From Hyphomicrobiales bacterium (GTDB lineage Bacteria > Pseudomonadota > Alphaproteobacteria > Rhizobiales > Rhizobiaceae), in the NCBI GenBank assembly GCA_900472295.1, contig UCIA01000002.1, positions 310,001 to 374,000 of the forward strand: 64,000 bases of DNA, given 5' to 3'. The notes below the pieces were generated by a model that was not told where the DNA came from, did not search any database, and saw nothing but the letters and a program-made list of their open reading frames with translations. Position numbers and translations under genes: made by a program. Shown here one piece after another: positions 9,721-17,595 of the stretch; position 1 is the stretch's first letter; every line of letters begins with the position of its first letter.

Positions 9721-10863
9721 TCAGTTGCTGGTGATGCTGACGGCGTCGCCTTCGACCAGCAGCGGCGGCGCGTAACCCAACGGCTTGTCGCCGGTCACGG
9801 CGCCGCCGGTAACCCGGGCCTGTATCTCGGAACCGAAATAGGAGTACGGGAATGGCAACGGCATTTTGCTGACCGAATCGAGACGGGCGCGAAGCGCGGC
9901 GGGTATGATGAAATCCGGCGCCGCCAGATTGTCCTGCAGCTGCGCCAGCTTGGTGGCGCCAAGGATCACGGCGGCTACGCCCGGCTGCGTTGCCACCCAG
10001 TTCACCGCGACCTGAGCCATGCTGCGCCCAAGCTCAGTGGCGACCTTTTCGAGTTCCGCCACGATCGCCCAGTTGCGCTCGGTGAATTTCTGGAAGCCCG
10101 GATGGGTAGTGTTGCGGAAGCCGTCGAGCCGGCCGGCATTGCCATCCTGCGTCGGCCGGTATTTGCCGCTGAGCAGGCCGCTTGCCAGCGGGCTCCACAC
10201 CATGATGCCGGCGCCATGACGGGTGCCGAAGGGCACGAACTCGTTTTCAATCGAGCGCTCGGCCAGAGAGTATTCGAGCTGCAGGGCGGACACCGGCTCA
10301 TAGCCGCGCAATTCGGCGATCGTCTGCGCGCGGGCAGCGTACCAGGCCGGCACGTCGGACAGGCCGACATGGCGAATTTTGCCCGCACGCACCAGATCAT
10401 CCATGGTGCGCATCACCTCCTCGGCCGGTGTCAGCTGGTCCCAGACGTGCAGGAGGTAGAGGTCGATATAGTCGGTCCCCAGGCGCTTCAGCGAGGCGTC
10501 GACGGCGCGCAGAATATTCTTGCGGCCGTTGCCGCCGGCGTTGGGATTGCCGGGCTCGGCGTTGAAGGTGAATTTGGTGGCGATCACCGCTCTGTCGCGC
10601 AAGCCGCGCTCGGCGATGAATTCGCCGAGCCAGCTCTCGGCTGTGCCGCCGGTATAAAGGTCGGCGGTGTCGAAAAAATTGCCACCAGCGCCGACATAGG
10701 CGTCGAACATGGCGCGGGCGGTTTCCCTGTCGGCGCCCCAGCCCCACTCGGTGCCAAAGGTCATGGTGCCGAGCGCCAGCCGGCTGACGCGCAGGCCGCT
10801 GTTGCCCAGTGTGTAGTAGATCATGGTCATGAAGTCGTTCCGATCCGATCGATGCCGGCTCAC
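9721..10863 (-). CDS. Aldo/keto reductase
   Basis: This is a soluble NADPH-dependent oxidoreductase with a TIM-barrel fold, probably acting on aldehydes or sugars; the substrate cannot be told. Family marks are the N-terminal GNSGLRVSRLALGTMTFG, the active-site NFFDTADLYTGG (Tyr), VIATKF (Lys) and YLLHVWD (His), so the Asp-Tyr-Lys-His tetrad is complete. The ATG at 10863 overlaps the stop of the upstream gene as ATGA. A second start at 10830 (MTMIYYTLG) fits homologues better and would give 369 residues. It probably forms a two-gene operon with the SnoaL-like gene under the divergent LysR regulator. Confidence 0.9.
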   Translation of the reverse strand: MSRHRSDRNDFMTMIYYTLGNSGLRVSRLALGTMTFGTEWGWGADRETARAMFDAYVGAGGNFFDTADLYTGGTAESWLGEFIAERGLRDRAVIATKFTFNAEPGNPNAGGNGRKNILRAVDASLKRLGTDYIDLYLLHVWDQLTPAEEVMRTMDDLVRAGKIRHVGLSDVPAWYAARAQTIAELRGYEPVSALQLEYSLAERSIENEFVPFGTRHGAGIMVWSPLASGLLSGKYRPTQDGNAGRLDGFRNTTHPGFQKFTERNWAIVAELEKVATELGRSMAQVAVNWVATQPGVAAVILGATKLAQLQDNLAAPDFIIPAALRARLDSVSKMPLPFPYSYFGSEIQARVTGGAVTGDKPLGYAPPLLVEGDAVSITSN

Positions 10864-11387
10864 TGGCCAGGTGTGGTCTTGACCCAGGAGTTGCCGCGCT
10901 CATGCGTGGCGCGGAAAATAAAGCCGTCGACCTTCCAGCGAGCGCCGGAGCGGACCAGATGGTGCTCGTAGGTGCCCCAGACTTCCCATAGCGGGTCGCC
11001 ATTGCCCTCCATGCGGTTCCAGGCATAGCCGTTGGAGGCGACAGTCGCGGCATCTGCCTCAAGAACCACCTGGTGGTTGGTGCGCAGGTGCAGGCTGGTC
11101 TTGCTGCCCCTGAGGTTACCGGCCCAGATGCCGATCAGATCGTCGGAGGGAATGGTGGCAGCGGGCTGCCCCGACAGGCTGCTGAAGTCGACGGTGACCC
11201 GATCGGCAAAGTAGGAGCGGGTGAGCTTCCAGTCCTGCGCATCGACGGCGCGGTCGATGGCGTCGGCGATGCGGATGACGGCGCGTTCATCGGCAAGGGC
11301 TTGCCAGCCCGACGATTCGGCGCCGCCGGCATCGACCGGCGCCAGGGCAAGGCCCGCGGCGAAAGTGACGTGTTTCAAGGCATTCAT
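10860..11387 (-). CDS. SnoaL/NTF2-like protein with signal peptide
   Basis: The 175-residue protein starts with a short hydrophobic leader (about 1-23, AGLALAPVDAGGA). It continues with a SnoaL-like polyketide-cyclase/NTF2 fold, recognised from the helix ERAVIRIADAIDRAVDAQDW, then SYFADRVTVDFSSLSG and a C-terminal sheet HHLVRSGARWKVDGF. Such domains bind small molecules or act as isomerases or hydrolases, and no substrate can be assigned. It overlaps the aldo/keto reductase by four bases. The leader suggests export, odd for a partner of a cytoplasmic reductase; it could also be a mis-called N-terminus. Confidence 0.72.
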   Translation of the reverse strand: MNALKHVTFAAGLALAPVDAGGAESSGWQALADERAVIRIADAIDRAVDAQDWKLTRSYFADRVTVDFSSLSGQPAATIPSDDLIGIWAGNLRGSKTSLHLRTNHQVVLEADAATVASNGYAWNRMEGNGDPLWEVWGTYEHHLVRSGARWKVDGFIFRATHERGNSWVKTTPGQ

Positions 11388-11470
11388 CTCACTTCTCCAT
11401 TACGCATCGGCCCTCCGCCGAGCTGTTGGCGAGCAATATGGGGCCAGCCGGCTGGCATCGAAAAGATTGA

Positions 11471-11488
11471 ATTGTCCGCAAGGACTAT
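11471..11488. promoter_or_regulatory. Candidate LysR-type operator
   Basis: ATTGTCC (11471-11477), a GCAA centre and GGACTAT (11482-11488) form an inverted repeat with six of seven arm pairs matching. It contains the T-N11-A pattern typical of LysR sites. It lies in the 117-base divergent gap, 17 bases before the regulator's start. Confidence 0.4.
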
Positions 11489-11504
11489 GCGATATCATGC
11501 ATGA

Positions 11505-12431
11505 ATGGATCGGGACCTGCTCAGCCATTTGCCTGTCATCATTGCCGTTGCCCGGCGCGGCGGCTTCGCGCTTGCCGCGGCCGAACTTGGCATGAGCCCG
11601 TCGGCAGTCAGCCATGCGGTGCGCCTCGTCGAAGAGCGCATCGGCCAGCCGCTGTTTGCGCGCACGACACGCAGCGTCTCATTGACCGAAGCCGGCAAGG
11701 CTCTGGTGGAGACGGCAGCCCCTGCCCTTCAGGACATTGCCGAGAGGATGGATCGCATCCGCGCCATCAAGGGCCGCCCCTCCGGCCTGCTCAGGCTCAA
11801 TGTTCCCAACATCGCCGTTCCGCTTGCCGTCACGGCCGTGGTCGCGGCGATGGCGGAGCGCTATCCGGATGTTACAGTTGAATTGCTCACCGACCAGGGG
11901 CTGGTCGACATTGTTGGCGAGGGTTTTGATGCCGGCATCCGCCTGGGCGAAATGATCGCGCAGGACATGGTCACCGTCCGGCTGACGCCGCCATTCAAGG
12001 CCGTCATAGTCGCCTCCCCAGCCTATATCGGCCGGCATGGCCGTCCGCGCGACGTGGCCGATCTCGCCAACCACAATTGCATCGGCTACCGGCTCGTCCG
12101 CTCCGGCGCGCTCTACCGCTGGGACCTGACCGAGGACGGCAAGGATGTCGTGGTCGAGACGAAAGGCACGGTCATCGTCACGGATTCGCTGGCCGCGATC
12201 GACCTTGCACTTGCCGGCGTCGGGCTTGTCTATGTGTTCGAACCGCTGGTGCATGCGGATCTTGCCGCCGGCCGGCTCGTACAGGTCCTGCCGCAAACGG
12301 CGATCGAGGAGCCTGGCCTGTTCCTTTATTTCCCGCGCCGGGCGTCGATGGCGCCAAAGCTTCGGGCCTTCATCGACACCGCACAAGAAATCGGCCGGGC
12401 ATCCTTGCGGACACCCAGCCGAGTTGCCTGA
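11505..12431 (+). CDS. LysR-family transcriptional regulator
   Basis: The 308-residue protein has the LysR winged helix-turn-helix at about residues 5-64 (FALAAAELGMSPSAVSHAVRLVEERIGQPLFARTTR, cited in part) and a periplasmic-binding-type effector domain (about 90-295). The effector domain resembles the AaeR/DsdC-like group seen with oxidoreductases. It is divergent from the SnoaL-like and aldo/keto reductase genes, so the likely job is to control that pair and itself. The ligand is unknown. The ATG at 11505 fits the domain start; an out-of-frame ATG lies four bases earlier. Confidence 0.9.
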   Translation: MDRDLLSHLPVIIAVARRGGFALAAAELGMSPSAVSHAVRLVEERIGQPLFARTTRSVSLTEAGKALVETAAPALQDIAERMDRIRAIKGRPSGLLRLNVPNIAVPLAVTAVVAAMAERYPDVTVELLTDQGLVDIVGEGFDAGIRLGEMIAQDMVTVRLTPPFKAVIVASPAYIGRHGRPRDVADLANHNCIGYRLVRSGALYRWDLTEDGKDVVVETKGTVIVTDSLAAIDLALAGVGLVYVFEPLVHADLAAGRLVQVLPQTAIEEPGLFLYFPRRASMAPKLRAFIDTAQEIGRASLRTPSRVA

Positions 12432-12438
12432 GCCGAGA

Positions 12439-12456
12439 AGCCCCTTTTCGGGGGCT
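12439..12456. terminator. Bidirectional terminator between the LysR gene and tsf
   Basis: AGCCCC (12439-12444) pairs with GGGGCT (12451-12456) around a short loop, followed on the plus strand by ATTTCTT. It sits in the 36-base gap between two converging genes. Confidence 0.6.
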
Positions 12457-12467
12457 ATTTCTTAAAA

Positions 12468-13388
12468 TTACTTCTTCACCGCGGCCGCGACTTCCGCCGC
12501 GAAATCGGTCTCTTCCTTTTCGATGCCTTCGCCCAGCGCAAAGCGCAGATAGGCGGAGATCTTGGCCGGAGCGCCGATTTCCTTCTCGGCATCCTTCAGC
12601 GCCTGCTCGACAGTGATGTCGGGATTGAGCACGAAGGCCTGCTTCAGGAGCACCACTTCCTCGTAGAACTTGCGCATGCGGCCCTCGACCATCTTCTCGA
12701 TGATCGCTTCCGGCTTGCCGGACTGGCGCGCCTGGTCGGCGAAGATCGCCTTCTCGCGCTCGACCGCTGCCGGATCGATCTGCTCGGCAGTCAGCGCCAG
12801 CGGGTTGGTGGCGGCGACATGCATGGCGACCTGGCGGCCAAATGCATTGGCGGCATGCTCATTGCCCGTGGTTTCGATCGCAACCAGCACGCCAAGCTTG
12901 CCAAGGCCATCGGCAACCGCGTTATGGACATAGGTGGCGACTGCACCGTGCGGAACGGTCAGCTTGGCCGAACGGCGGAAGCTCATGTTCTCACCAATGG
13001 TGCCGACAGCGTCCTTGATGGTGTCGGCGACCGACTTGTCCGAACCCGGATACTTTGCGGCAGCGACAGCCTCCGTCGTGCCATAGGCAAGCGCGACCTT
13101 GCCCACATTGCGAACGATCTCCTGGAACTGCTCGTTGCGGGCAACGAAGTCGGTCTCGGAATTGACCTCGACGATCGCGGCTTCGCGGACGCCGGAATCG
13201 ACGCCGATCAGGCCTTCGGCGGCAGTGCGGCCGGCCTTCTTGTCGGCCTTGGAAATGCCCTTCTTGCGCAGCCAGTCGACGGCCTCTTCGATGTTGCCGT
13301 TGGTCTCGGTCAACGCCGCCTTGCAGTCCATCATGCCCGCGCCCGTCAAGTCGCGGAGTTCTTTGACCTGTGCAGCCGAAATGCTCAT
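12468..13388 (-). CDS. tsf: Elongation factor Ts
   Basis: EF-Ts is the guanine nucleotide exchange factor for EF-Tu. The 306 residues have the N-terminal ubiquitin-associated-like part with [16 protein letters not shown] (about 10-25), the second signature [15 protein letters not shown] (about 73-87) that contacts EF-Tu, and the C-terminal dimerisation repeat. The EF-Tu-inserting TDFV element is intact. An AGAGGCGAC element precedes the ATG at 13388. It follows rpsB by 109 bases across a stem-loop. Confidence 0.97.
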   Translation of the reverse strand: MSISAAQVKELRDLTGAGMMDCKAALTETNGNIEEAVDWLRKKGISKADKKAGRTAAEGLIGVDSGVREAAIVEVNSETDFVARNEQFQEIVRNVGKVALAYGTTEAVAAAKYPGSDKSVADTIKDAVGTIGENMSFRRSAKLTVPHGAVATYVHNAVADGLGKLGVLVAIETTGNEHAANAFGRQVAMHVAATNPLALTAEQIDPAAVEREKAIFADQARQSGKPEAIIEKMVEGRMRKFYEEVVLLKQAFVLNPDITVEQALKDAEKEIGAPAKISAYLRFALGEGIEKEETDFAAEVAAAVKK

Positions 13389-13472
13389 TGTCGCCTCTTT
13401 GTTTTAAATGCACCGACGCACCACCGATACTCGGTGATGCGTCTGTCTAGCGTGCCAAAATATGAGAATGAT

Positions 13473-13492
13473 GAAGGCCGCAACCGGCCTTC
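13473..13492 (-). terminator. Stem-loop between rpsB and tsf (attenuator or terminator)
   Basis: GAAGGCCG (13473-13480) and CGGCCTTC (13485-13492) form a perfect 8-bp stem with a CAAC loop. Read on the minus strand it lies six bases past the rpsB stop and is followed by a moderately T-rich stretch. It could lower tsf expression relative to rpsB. Confidence 0.5.
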
Positions 13493-13497
13493 GATTG

Positions 13498-14286
13498 TCA
13501 AGCTTCCGGAGCGTCCGCAGCCGGGGCCGGAGCCGGATCAAGCGCCGGCTCGACCGGAGCCTCGACCGAGGCGCCGATGTCGACACCGAGCGCGCCCTGC
13601 TGACGAGCGATGCCGTCGATGGCAGCCTTGGCGATCAGGTCGCAATAAAGCTGGATGGCGCGCGCCGCGTCGTCATTGCCGGGGATCGGGAAGTCGATCT
13701 TGTCCGGATCGCAGTTCGAATCGATGATGGCGACGACCGGGATGCCGAGGCGCTTGGCCTCGAGAATGGCGATCGCTTCCTTATTGGTGTCGATGACGAA
13801 CATCAGATCCGGCGTCGAGCCCATGTCCTTGATGCCGCCCAGCGCCTTGTCGAGCTTCTCGCGCTCGCGGTCGAGGTTCAGGCGCTCCTTCTTGGTCAGG
13901 CCCTGGGCCTCACCAGCCAGCATCTCGTCGAGCTTGCGCAGGCGCTGGATCGAATTCGAGATCGTCTTCCAGTTGGTCAGCATGCCGCCGAGCCAACGCG
14001 AATTGACATAATACTGGGCCGAACGCTGCGCCGCGTCGGCGACGATATCCGACGCCTGGCGCTTGGTGCCGACGAACAGCACGCGGCCGCCCTTGGCAAC
14101 GGTGTCGGAAACCTGCTTCAGAGCCTGGTGCAGCAAAGGCACCGTCTGCGAAAGGTCGATGATGTGGATGTTGTTGCGGGCGCCGTAGATGTAAGGCGCC
14201 ATCTTCGGGTTCCAGCGGTGGGTCTGGTGGCCGAAGTGAATGCCAGCTTCCAAAAGCTGGCGCATGCTGAAATCAGGCAGTGCCAT
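13498..14286 (-). CDS. rpsB: 30S ribosomal protein S2
   Basis: S2 binds the back of the 30S subunit and is needed for S1 assembly. The 262-residue protein begins at the ATG at 14286 with [15 protein letters not shown] and carries the first S2 signature near residues 6-17. The second signature, [14 protein letters not shown], is at about 155-168. It has an Ala/Pro-rich C-terminal tail common in alphaproteobacteria. The frame is open upstream to 14460, but that part crosses the promoter and is not coding. First gene of the rpsB-tsf unit. Confidence 0.97.
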   Translation of the reverse strand: MALPDFSMRQLLEAGIHFGHQTHRWNPKMAPYIYGARNNIHIIDLSQTVPLLHQALKQVSDTVAKGGRVLFVGTKRQASDIVADAAQRSAQYYVNSRWLGGMLTNWKTISNSIQRLRKLDEMLAGEAQGLTKKERLNLDREREKLDKALGGIKDMGSTPDLMFVIDTNKEAIAILEAKRLGIPVVAIIDSNCDPDKIDFPIPGNDDAARAIQLYCDLIAKAAIDGIARQQGALGVDIGASVEAPVEPALDPAPAPAADAPEA

Positions 14287-14415
14287 TCTCGAGTATCCTT
14301 TCCGGTTAGCCTCCACGGACACAGGCATTTTTGGACTTTGTCCTCGAACGCCACCGGAGGTTTCAGCCGGATTTCTCCCGGGCAGACACCAAAGTCCGTG
14401 TGTGGAATGAGCGGG

Positions 14416-14444
14416 CATATAGAGGGGATGGGCGATAAACGCAA
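14416..14444 (-). promoter_or_regulatory. Candidate rpsB-tsf promoter
   Basis: TTGCGT (14444-14439) and TATATG (14421-14416) are separated by 17 bases on the minus strand. Transcription would begin about 120 bases before the rpsB start, leaving room for a leader that may carry autoregulation by S2; no specific leader fold was identified. Confidence 0.55.
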
Positions 14445-14463
14445 GCCGTGAGGCGGTCACCGC

Positions 14464-15075
14464 TCAGCGTGCGGCAATCAGTGCTCCGGTGCCGATCAGG
14501 GCGCTGCCGGCAAACCTGTTCATCAGCCGCATTCGTCTCGGCGTCCTGAACCAGCCGGATGCCCGACCTGCCAACGCCGCATAAACGCCCATGGTCACGA
14601 TGTTGACGCTGACCACGACAGCAACCACCAGCAGGCCATCGGCAGGCGTCATGGTGTCGAGGTTGAGAATCAGCGGCATGATCGAGGCGTGGAACAGGAT
14701 CGCCTTCGGGTTGCCCAGCGCCACGGAAGCCCCAAGCAGAAACGACCGCGACAATCCGGTTTGAGGCATTCCCTGCGCGGTCGATCGCGCGGCTGCTGCC
14801 CGCCACATCTTGACGCCGAGAAAGACCAGGTAGGCCGCGCCGGCGTATTTCAGTAGGAGAAATACCCATTCGAAGGTCTGCGCCAAGGTCACCAGCCCGA
14901 GCAGCGCCAGAGTGACCAGCACGGCATCGCCGGCGGCAATGCCCACTCCGGCCACGAATGCACGCAGGAAGCCCCGCGACACGCCGTTGGTGATGACGGT
15001 GAACATTGCCGGGCCCGGGGTCGCGGCGGCGAGCGTGACCGCGGCGCAATACGCCAAAAATGCCGTCAGCGTCAT
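14464..15075 (-). CDS. LysE/RhtB-family amino acid exporter
   Basis: The 203-residue inner-membrane protein has about six hydrophobic segments and the LysE/RhtB features: an N-terminal AATPGPAMFTVITNG (about 14-28), the FLLLKYAGAAYLVFLGVKMWR segment (about 60-80) and GNPKAILF (about 120-127). Such proteins export amino acids or analogues; the substrate cannot be predicted. The ATG at 15075 overlaps the DUF4031 stop as ATGA, so they form an operon. The longer open frame starting at 15141 adds non-family residues and was not used. Confidence 0.9.
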   Translation of the reverse strand: MTLTAFLAYCAAVTLAAATPGPAMFTVITNGVSRGFLRAFVAGVGIAAGDAVLVTLALLGLVTLAQTFEWVFLLLKYAGAAYLVFLGVKMWRAAAARSTAQGMPQTGLSRSFLLGASVALGNPKAILFHASIMPLILNLDTMTPADGLLVVAVVVSVNIVTMGVYAALAGRASGWFRTPRRMRLMNRFAGSALIGTGALIAAR

Positions 15076-15350
15076 GACCGACCCTTTCCGTTGGGCACCC
15101 GCACGCGCCGGAAGATCGCAACGATCTCCTCGCGGCTGCATTCTATGGCACCGAGCCGCACCGCACGGTCGCGCTCGAAACCGGTTATGTCATAGTGCGG
15201 CGCCGATGTCTTGGGCGGCCCCTGATAGGACGACCGCTTGACGCCAAGCTCGGCGGCGAAACGATGCAACTCGTCCATATCGTCGGCCATCAAATGGCAC
15301 CAGCGATGGCCGGCCCACTTCCAGATCGCCGCATCGACATAGACAGCCAT
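15072..15350 (-). CDS. DUF4031 domain protein
   Basis: This 92-residue protein matches the DUF4031 pattern: MAVYVDAAIWKW at the start, HRWCHLMADDMDELHRFA (about 15-32), the conserved GPPKTSAPHYDI (about 44-55) and a closing helix. The family is widespread in bacteria and uncharacterised. The conserved His, Asp and Tyr residues suggest a small enzyme or binding protein, but this is inference. It overlaps the LysE-type exporter by four bases and follows eipB by 18 bases, so it is likely co-transcribed with both. Confidence 0.82.
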   Translation of the reverse strand: MAVYVDAAIWKWAGHRWCHLMADDMDELHRFAAELGVKRSSYQGPPKTSAPHYDITGFERDRAVRLGAIECSREEIVAIFRRVRVPNGKGRS

Positions 15351-15368
15351 GCCGCAGACAGCTTGTTG

Positions 15369-16199
15369 CTATTTCGAGACCGGGCAAGGCTTGGTCTGGT
15401 CGAACAGCGACAGGTTGACCAGCTTGCCTGTCATGGTGAACTCGCCATAGTCCATGGTCAGGTCGCGGGTGATGCCGTTTTCGTGCAGCTTGAAGCTGAT
15501 GCGGTATTCCGGCACCTCTTCGCCCGATTTGTCGGTCGTATCGAAATAGGCGATGTCGACCGGCCAGTATTTGTCGCCGGCGAGCTTGGCCAACGCCGGC
15601 GCTTCGGGGTCGGCCTTGTCGCCCGCGGCCTTCTTGCCGACGATGACGGTGGTGGTCATCACCTTGTTGGCATCTTCCGAACCGTCAAACAGGCTGGTTT
15701 CGTAGAAATTCTCGCCCTTTTCGGCCTTGCCGATCAGTTCGACCAGATGCTGGGTCGGGAACTGGGTGGCCGCAAGTTCGAGGTTCTTCTTCTCGGGCTT
15801 GTCGATATCGACCTTGAGACCCTTGGTCTCTTTGGTGGCGGTGCCCTTGACCTCCTTGTCGAGGTTCTGGTCGGAGAAGGATTTGGTCACGAACGAGAAG
15901 GTCTTGCCCTCAGCGTCCTCGAAAGTGGTCGTCTGCTGGTCCGTCAGCTTGGTACCGTCGGCGGTGGCGATCTGGGTGACGAAGCGGAATTTCACCGTAT
16001 AGCCTTCGCAGGCCGAGCCGTTGAACTCATACACCATGCGGCCGGAAATGCCGGTGATCCCTGAGCGGTCCGATGCCTTGTCGAGGGTTAGATCGTAGAC
16101 GGCGCGATGCGCCTGCAGCGCAGGCACGGCAAAGGCGGGGGCCATCGAGAAGATCGCCGGCAGCAGCACGGCATGGAAGGCAAGGCGCGTTGCGCGCAT
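15369..16199 (-). CDS. eipB: Cell envelope integrity protein EipB (DUF1849)
   Basis: EipB is a periplasmic spiral-shaped beta protein, described in Brucella as needed for envelope integrity and widespread in Rhizobiales. The 276 residues begin with a Sec signal peptide (about 1-24, ending MAPAFA) and continue as the DUF1849 domain with ALQAHRAVYDLTL at the mature N-terminus. Two cysteines remain in the mature part, in SACEGY (about 64) and near the end in KPCPVSK (about 272). They are placed like the disulfide pair known in Brucella EipB. It heads a minus-strand group with DUF4031 and the LysE-type exporter. Confidence 0.86.
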   Translation of the reverse strand: MRATRLAFHAVLLPAIFSMAPAFAVPALQAHRAVYDLTLDKASDRSGITGISGRMVYEFNGSACEGYTVKFRFVTQIATADGTKLTDQQTTTFEDAEGKTFSFVTKSFSDQNLDKEVKGTATKETKGLKVDIDKPEKKNLELAATQFPTQHLVELIGKAEKGENFYETSLFDGSEDANKVMTTTVIVGKKAAGDKADPEAPALAKLAGDKYWPVDIAYFDTTDKSGEEVPEYRISFKLHENGITRDLTMDYGEFTMTGKLVNLSLFDQTKPCPVSK

Positions 16200-16337
16200 G
16201 GGGGGCTCCGATCGTCGCGGCTGATGGCAAGCCGCAGGGAAAGATGGTCCAGCTTAAAAAAAGTCGTGGCGGAAGCGAGGCAAAAATAGCAATTTCGGCC
16301 CCGCCAGCGCGGCGTCTTCAAGCAATAGGGAAATACC

Positions 16338-16802
16338 ATGAGTGAAACAATCGAAAAGCGGCTAAGCGATCTCGGCGTGACGTTACCCGCCGCCGCAGCG
16401 CCCGCCGCCAACTATGTGCCCTATTGCAGGTCCGGCAATCTCCTGTTCACCGCCGGGCAATTGCCGCTCAAGGACGGCAAGCTGCAGGCAAGCGGCTTGC
16501 TCGGCCGCGACATCGACACGGCAGCCGGCAAGGAAGGCGCAAAATACTGCGCAATCAACATTTTGGCCCAAGCCAAGGCTGCGCTCGGCGATCTCGAAAA
16601 GATCCAGCGCCTGGTCAAGATCACCGTCTTCGTCGCCTCGGCGTCCGACTTCGTCGAGCAGCATCTGGTCGCCAACGGCGCCTCCGATTTCCTGGTCGCA
16701 GCCCTTGGCGAACGCGGCAAGCACGCCCGCTCGGCCGTCGGCGCCGCTTGTCTGCCGCTTAATGCCGCAGTGGAAATCGAAGCCGTCTTCGAAGTCGCAT
16801 GA
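16338..16802 (+). CDS. RidA/YjgF-family protein
   Basis: This is a 154-residue trimeric RidA-fold protein of the longer YjgF/YER057c subgroup. Landmarks are GNLLFTAGQLPLKDGKL (about 33-49), CAINILAQAKAALGDLEKI (about 71-89), VKITVFVAS and the C-terminal AACLPLNAAVEIEAVFEVA. Canonical RidA deaminates reactive enamines and has a conserved Arg in the C-terminal R-x-x-V-x-V-x-x-L-P motif; the equivalent here reads AVGAACLPLNAAVEIE without that Arg. This protein may therefore do something else or be only a binder. It overlaps the downstream phosphodiesterase by four bases. Confidence 0.86.
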   Translation: MSETIEKRLSDLGVTLPAAAAPAANYVPYCRSGNLLFTAGQLPLKDGKLQASGLLGRDIDTAAGKEGAKYCAINILAQAKAALGDLEKIQRLVKITVFVASASDFVEQHLVANGASDFLVAALGERGKHARSAVGAACLPLNAAVEIEAVFEVA

Positions 16803-17545
16803 GCAGGGCCAAGACCATGACCGATCTTTCCTGGCTGACCGCCCGGCCCGTGGCGCATCGCGGCTTCCACGACATGAACAAGACGCGCTGGGAGAACACG
16901 CTGTCGGCCTTCGCTGCTGCCGCCGAACGCGGCTATGCGATCGAGTGCGACGTGCATTTGTCGTCCGACCGCGTTCCCGTCATCATGCATGACGGCGACC
17001 TCAAGCGGCTGACCGGCCATGACGGCTTCGTCTGGCAGCGCACGGCGGCGGAACTGGCAGCGCTCAGGATCGGCGGCACGAAAGACCACGTGCCGACGCT
17101 GCAGGAAGTGCTCGACCTGGTCGACGGCCGCGTGCCGCTGGTTGTCGAGCTGAAGGGCGTGCCCGGCTATGATGAGGGGCTGGTGGCGAGCGTCGGCAAG
17201 ATGCTCAAGCGCTACAAGGGCAAGGCGGCGATCATGTCGTTCGACCACTGGCTGGTCCGCGATTTCCCAAGGGATGCGCCGGGCATTCCGGGTGGGCTCA
17301 CGGCCTATGGCAAGGACAACCAGCTGATCGAGGCGCATTTCGCCATGTTGGCGCACGACCTCGCCTTCACCTCCTATGCCGCCGGCGACCTGCCGAACCC
17401 GTTTGTCAGCTTCGTGCGCGAAAAGCTGAAAATGCCCGTCATCACCTGGACGGTGCACGACCAGCCGGCGGTCGATCTCACCTTTAGATACGCCGACCAG
17501 ATGACGTTCGAGGGGTTTGAGCCCGATCTGGTCAATGTCGCCTGA
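16799..17545 (+). CDS. Glycerophosphodiester phosphodiesterase family protein
   Basis: The 248-residue protein has a GDPD TIM-barrel: the motif VAHRGFHDMNKTRWENTLSAF near the N-terminus supplies the first catalytic His and Glu, and AIECDVHLSSDRVPVIMHDGDLKRL gives the metal-binding Glu/Asp and the second catalytic His (cited here in part). No signal peptide is seen, so it is cytoplasmic. It should split glycerophosphodiesters into an alcohol and glycerol 3-phosphate, though the substrate could differ. The start overlaps the RidA-type gene as ATGA; an alternative ATG at 16817 is equally possible. Confidence 0.87.
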   Translation: MSRAKTMTDLSWLTARPVAHRGFHDMNKTRWENTLSAFAAAAERGYAIECDVHLSSDRVPVIMHDGDLKRLTGHDGFVWQRTAAELAALRIGGTKDHVPTLQEVLDLVDGRVPLVVELKGVPGYDEGLVASVGKMLKRYKGKAAIMSFDHWLVRDFPRDAPGIPGGLTAYGKDNQLIEAHFAMLAHDLAFTSYAAGDLPNPFVSFVREKLKMPVITWTVHDQPAVDLTFRYADQMTFEGFEPDLVNVA

Positions 17546-17595
17546 GTGCCTGAAACGTGACTTGTAGCGGCCCCGACAGAGCTTAAATAAGCCTC

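Noticed and set aside
8233..10971. A 912-codon open frame on the plus strand opposite frr, pyrH and the aldo/keto reductase
   Set aside because: It is antisense to three genes with clear family motifs, and its translation shows no known domain. Long antisense frames are expected in GC-rich codon usage.
14287..14460. Upstream extension of rpsB
   Set aside because: It covers the likely promoter, and the extra residues do not match S2.
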